In this document: piece after piece, positions 6,910-7,080 of the stretch
Position numbering within the stretch: the first letter of the stretch is position 1
Layout of the letters: each line of letters opens with the position of its first letter
Source: an uncultured Eubacteriaceae bacterium
Lineage (GTDB): Bacteria > Bacillota > Clostridia > Lachnospirales > CAG-274
Direction of reading: 5' to 3'
NCBI GenBank assembly: GCA_947565475.1
Contig: CANOGI010000116.1
Coordinates: 1-7,080, forward strand
DNA length: 7,080 nucleotides
Notes under the pieces: generated by a model
Database searches by the model: none
What the model saw: only the letters and a program-made list of their open reading frames with translations
Told to the model about the DNA's origin: nothing
Translations under genes and position numbers: made by a program

Positions 6910-7080
6910 TAGACTTCTTTCGAAACTTCATATAGACAAGAGTTTTTAAGTAAAAAAATATTTCATTCAATGCTTCTTAACGCTTTCGTCGTTTAAAAAA
7001 CAAAACGCCTTTTGCTAAAGCATAGAATAAAATATTTTTTTAGTGGATAATCATAATCTTACAGTTTCGAAAGAAGTCTA
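6910..7080. mobile_element. Palindromic MITE-like element B, at least 171 bp, reaching the window edge
   Basis: TAGACTTCTTTCGAAACT (6910-6927) is the exact reverse complement of the last 18 bases of the window (7063-7080). A nested pair, 6951-6975 and 7018-7042, matches at 23 of 25 bases, so most of the element can fold into one long imperfect hairpin. No open reading frame of note is present, and the composition is strongly AT-rich. Its right limit is unknown because the repeat ends exactly at the window edge. It is probably a miniature inverted-repeat element of a different type from element A; a structured RNA is the main alternative. Confidence 0.6.

Noticed and set aside
6883..6910. Possible promoter: TTTACT, 16-base spacer, TATAAT at 6905-6910.
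   Set aside because: The -10 is perfect but the -35 matches only 4 of 6, no gene follows, and the TATAAT is part of the repeated GACTATAA end of the elements in AT-rich DNA.
6574..7080. CRISPR array or attachment site as an explanation of the repeated TATAGTCAA motifs.
   Set aside because: The repeats alternate in orientation, differ in spacing and are not regular direct repeats. No integrase, tRNA or cas gene is in view.

Overview
The window is a moderately AT-rich stretch with dense coding on the + strand, strong AGGAGG ribosome binding sites, GTG starts and a T-rich terminator-like hairpin. This suggests a low-to-mid GC Firmicute, probably a Clostridia-type anaerobe. That is inference from sequence style, and I cannot name the species.

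Layout: (1) positions 1-234 hold the 3' end of a GtrA-like small membrane protein gene. (2) Positions 238-3372 and 3376-6543 are two full-length tandem paralogs of the YfhO family (large multi-pass membrane proteins, GT-C-like) of 1044 and 1055 residues. The three genes are separated by only 3 bases, and each ribosome binding site lies inside the end of the preceding gene, so they are almost certainly one operon whose promoter lies left of the window. (3) Positions 6544-7080 (537 bases) hold no supportable gene. This tail is packed with inverted repeats: a short GC hairpin, a 212-bp MITE-like element with perfect 22-bp terminal inverted repeats, a 28-bp AT-rich hairpin that looks like a bidirectional terminator, a short pair of diverged copies of the same terminal repeat, and a second palindromic element (at least 171 bp) running to the window edge.

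How the genes may work together: in Bacillus subtilis lipoteichoic acid glycosylation, a cytoplasmic GT2 enzyme (CsbB) charges undecaprenyl phosphate with a sugar, a GtrA-family protein is the proposed flippase, and YfhO is the proposed extracytoplasmic transferase. The GtrA-YfhO-YfhO order here fits such a three-component surface-glycosylation module with a duplicated last step. The GT2 gene, if present, would be upstream and out of view. The two YfhO copies are nearly identical in the membrane/active-site region but diverge strongly in the extracytoplasmic domain. This fits two transferases sharing a donor but meeting different acceptors, which is a hypothesis only. The main points of interest are this duplication and the cluster of small inverted-repeat elements behind it.
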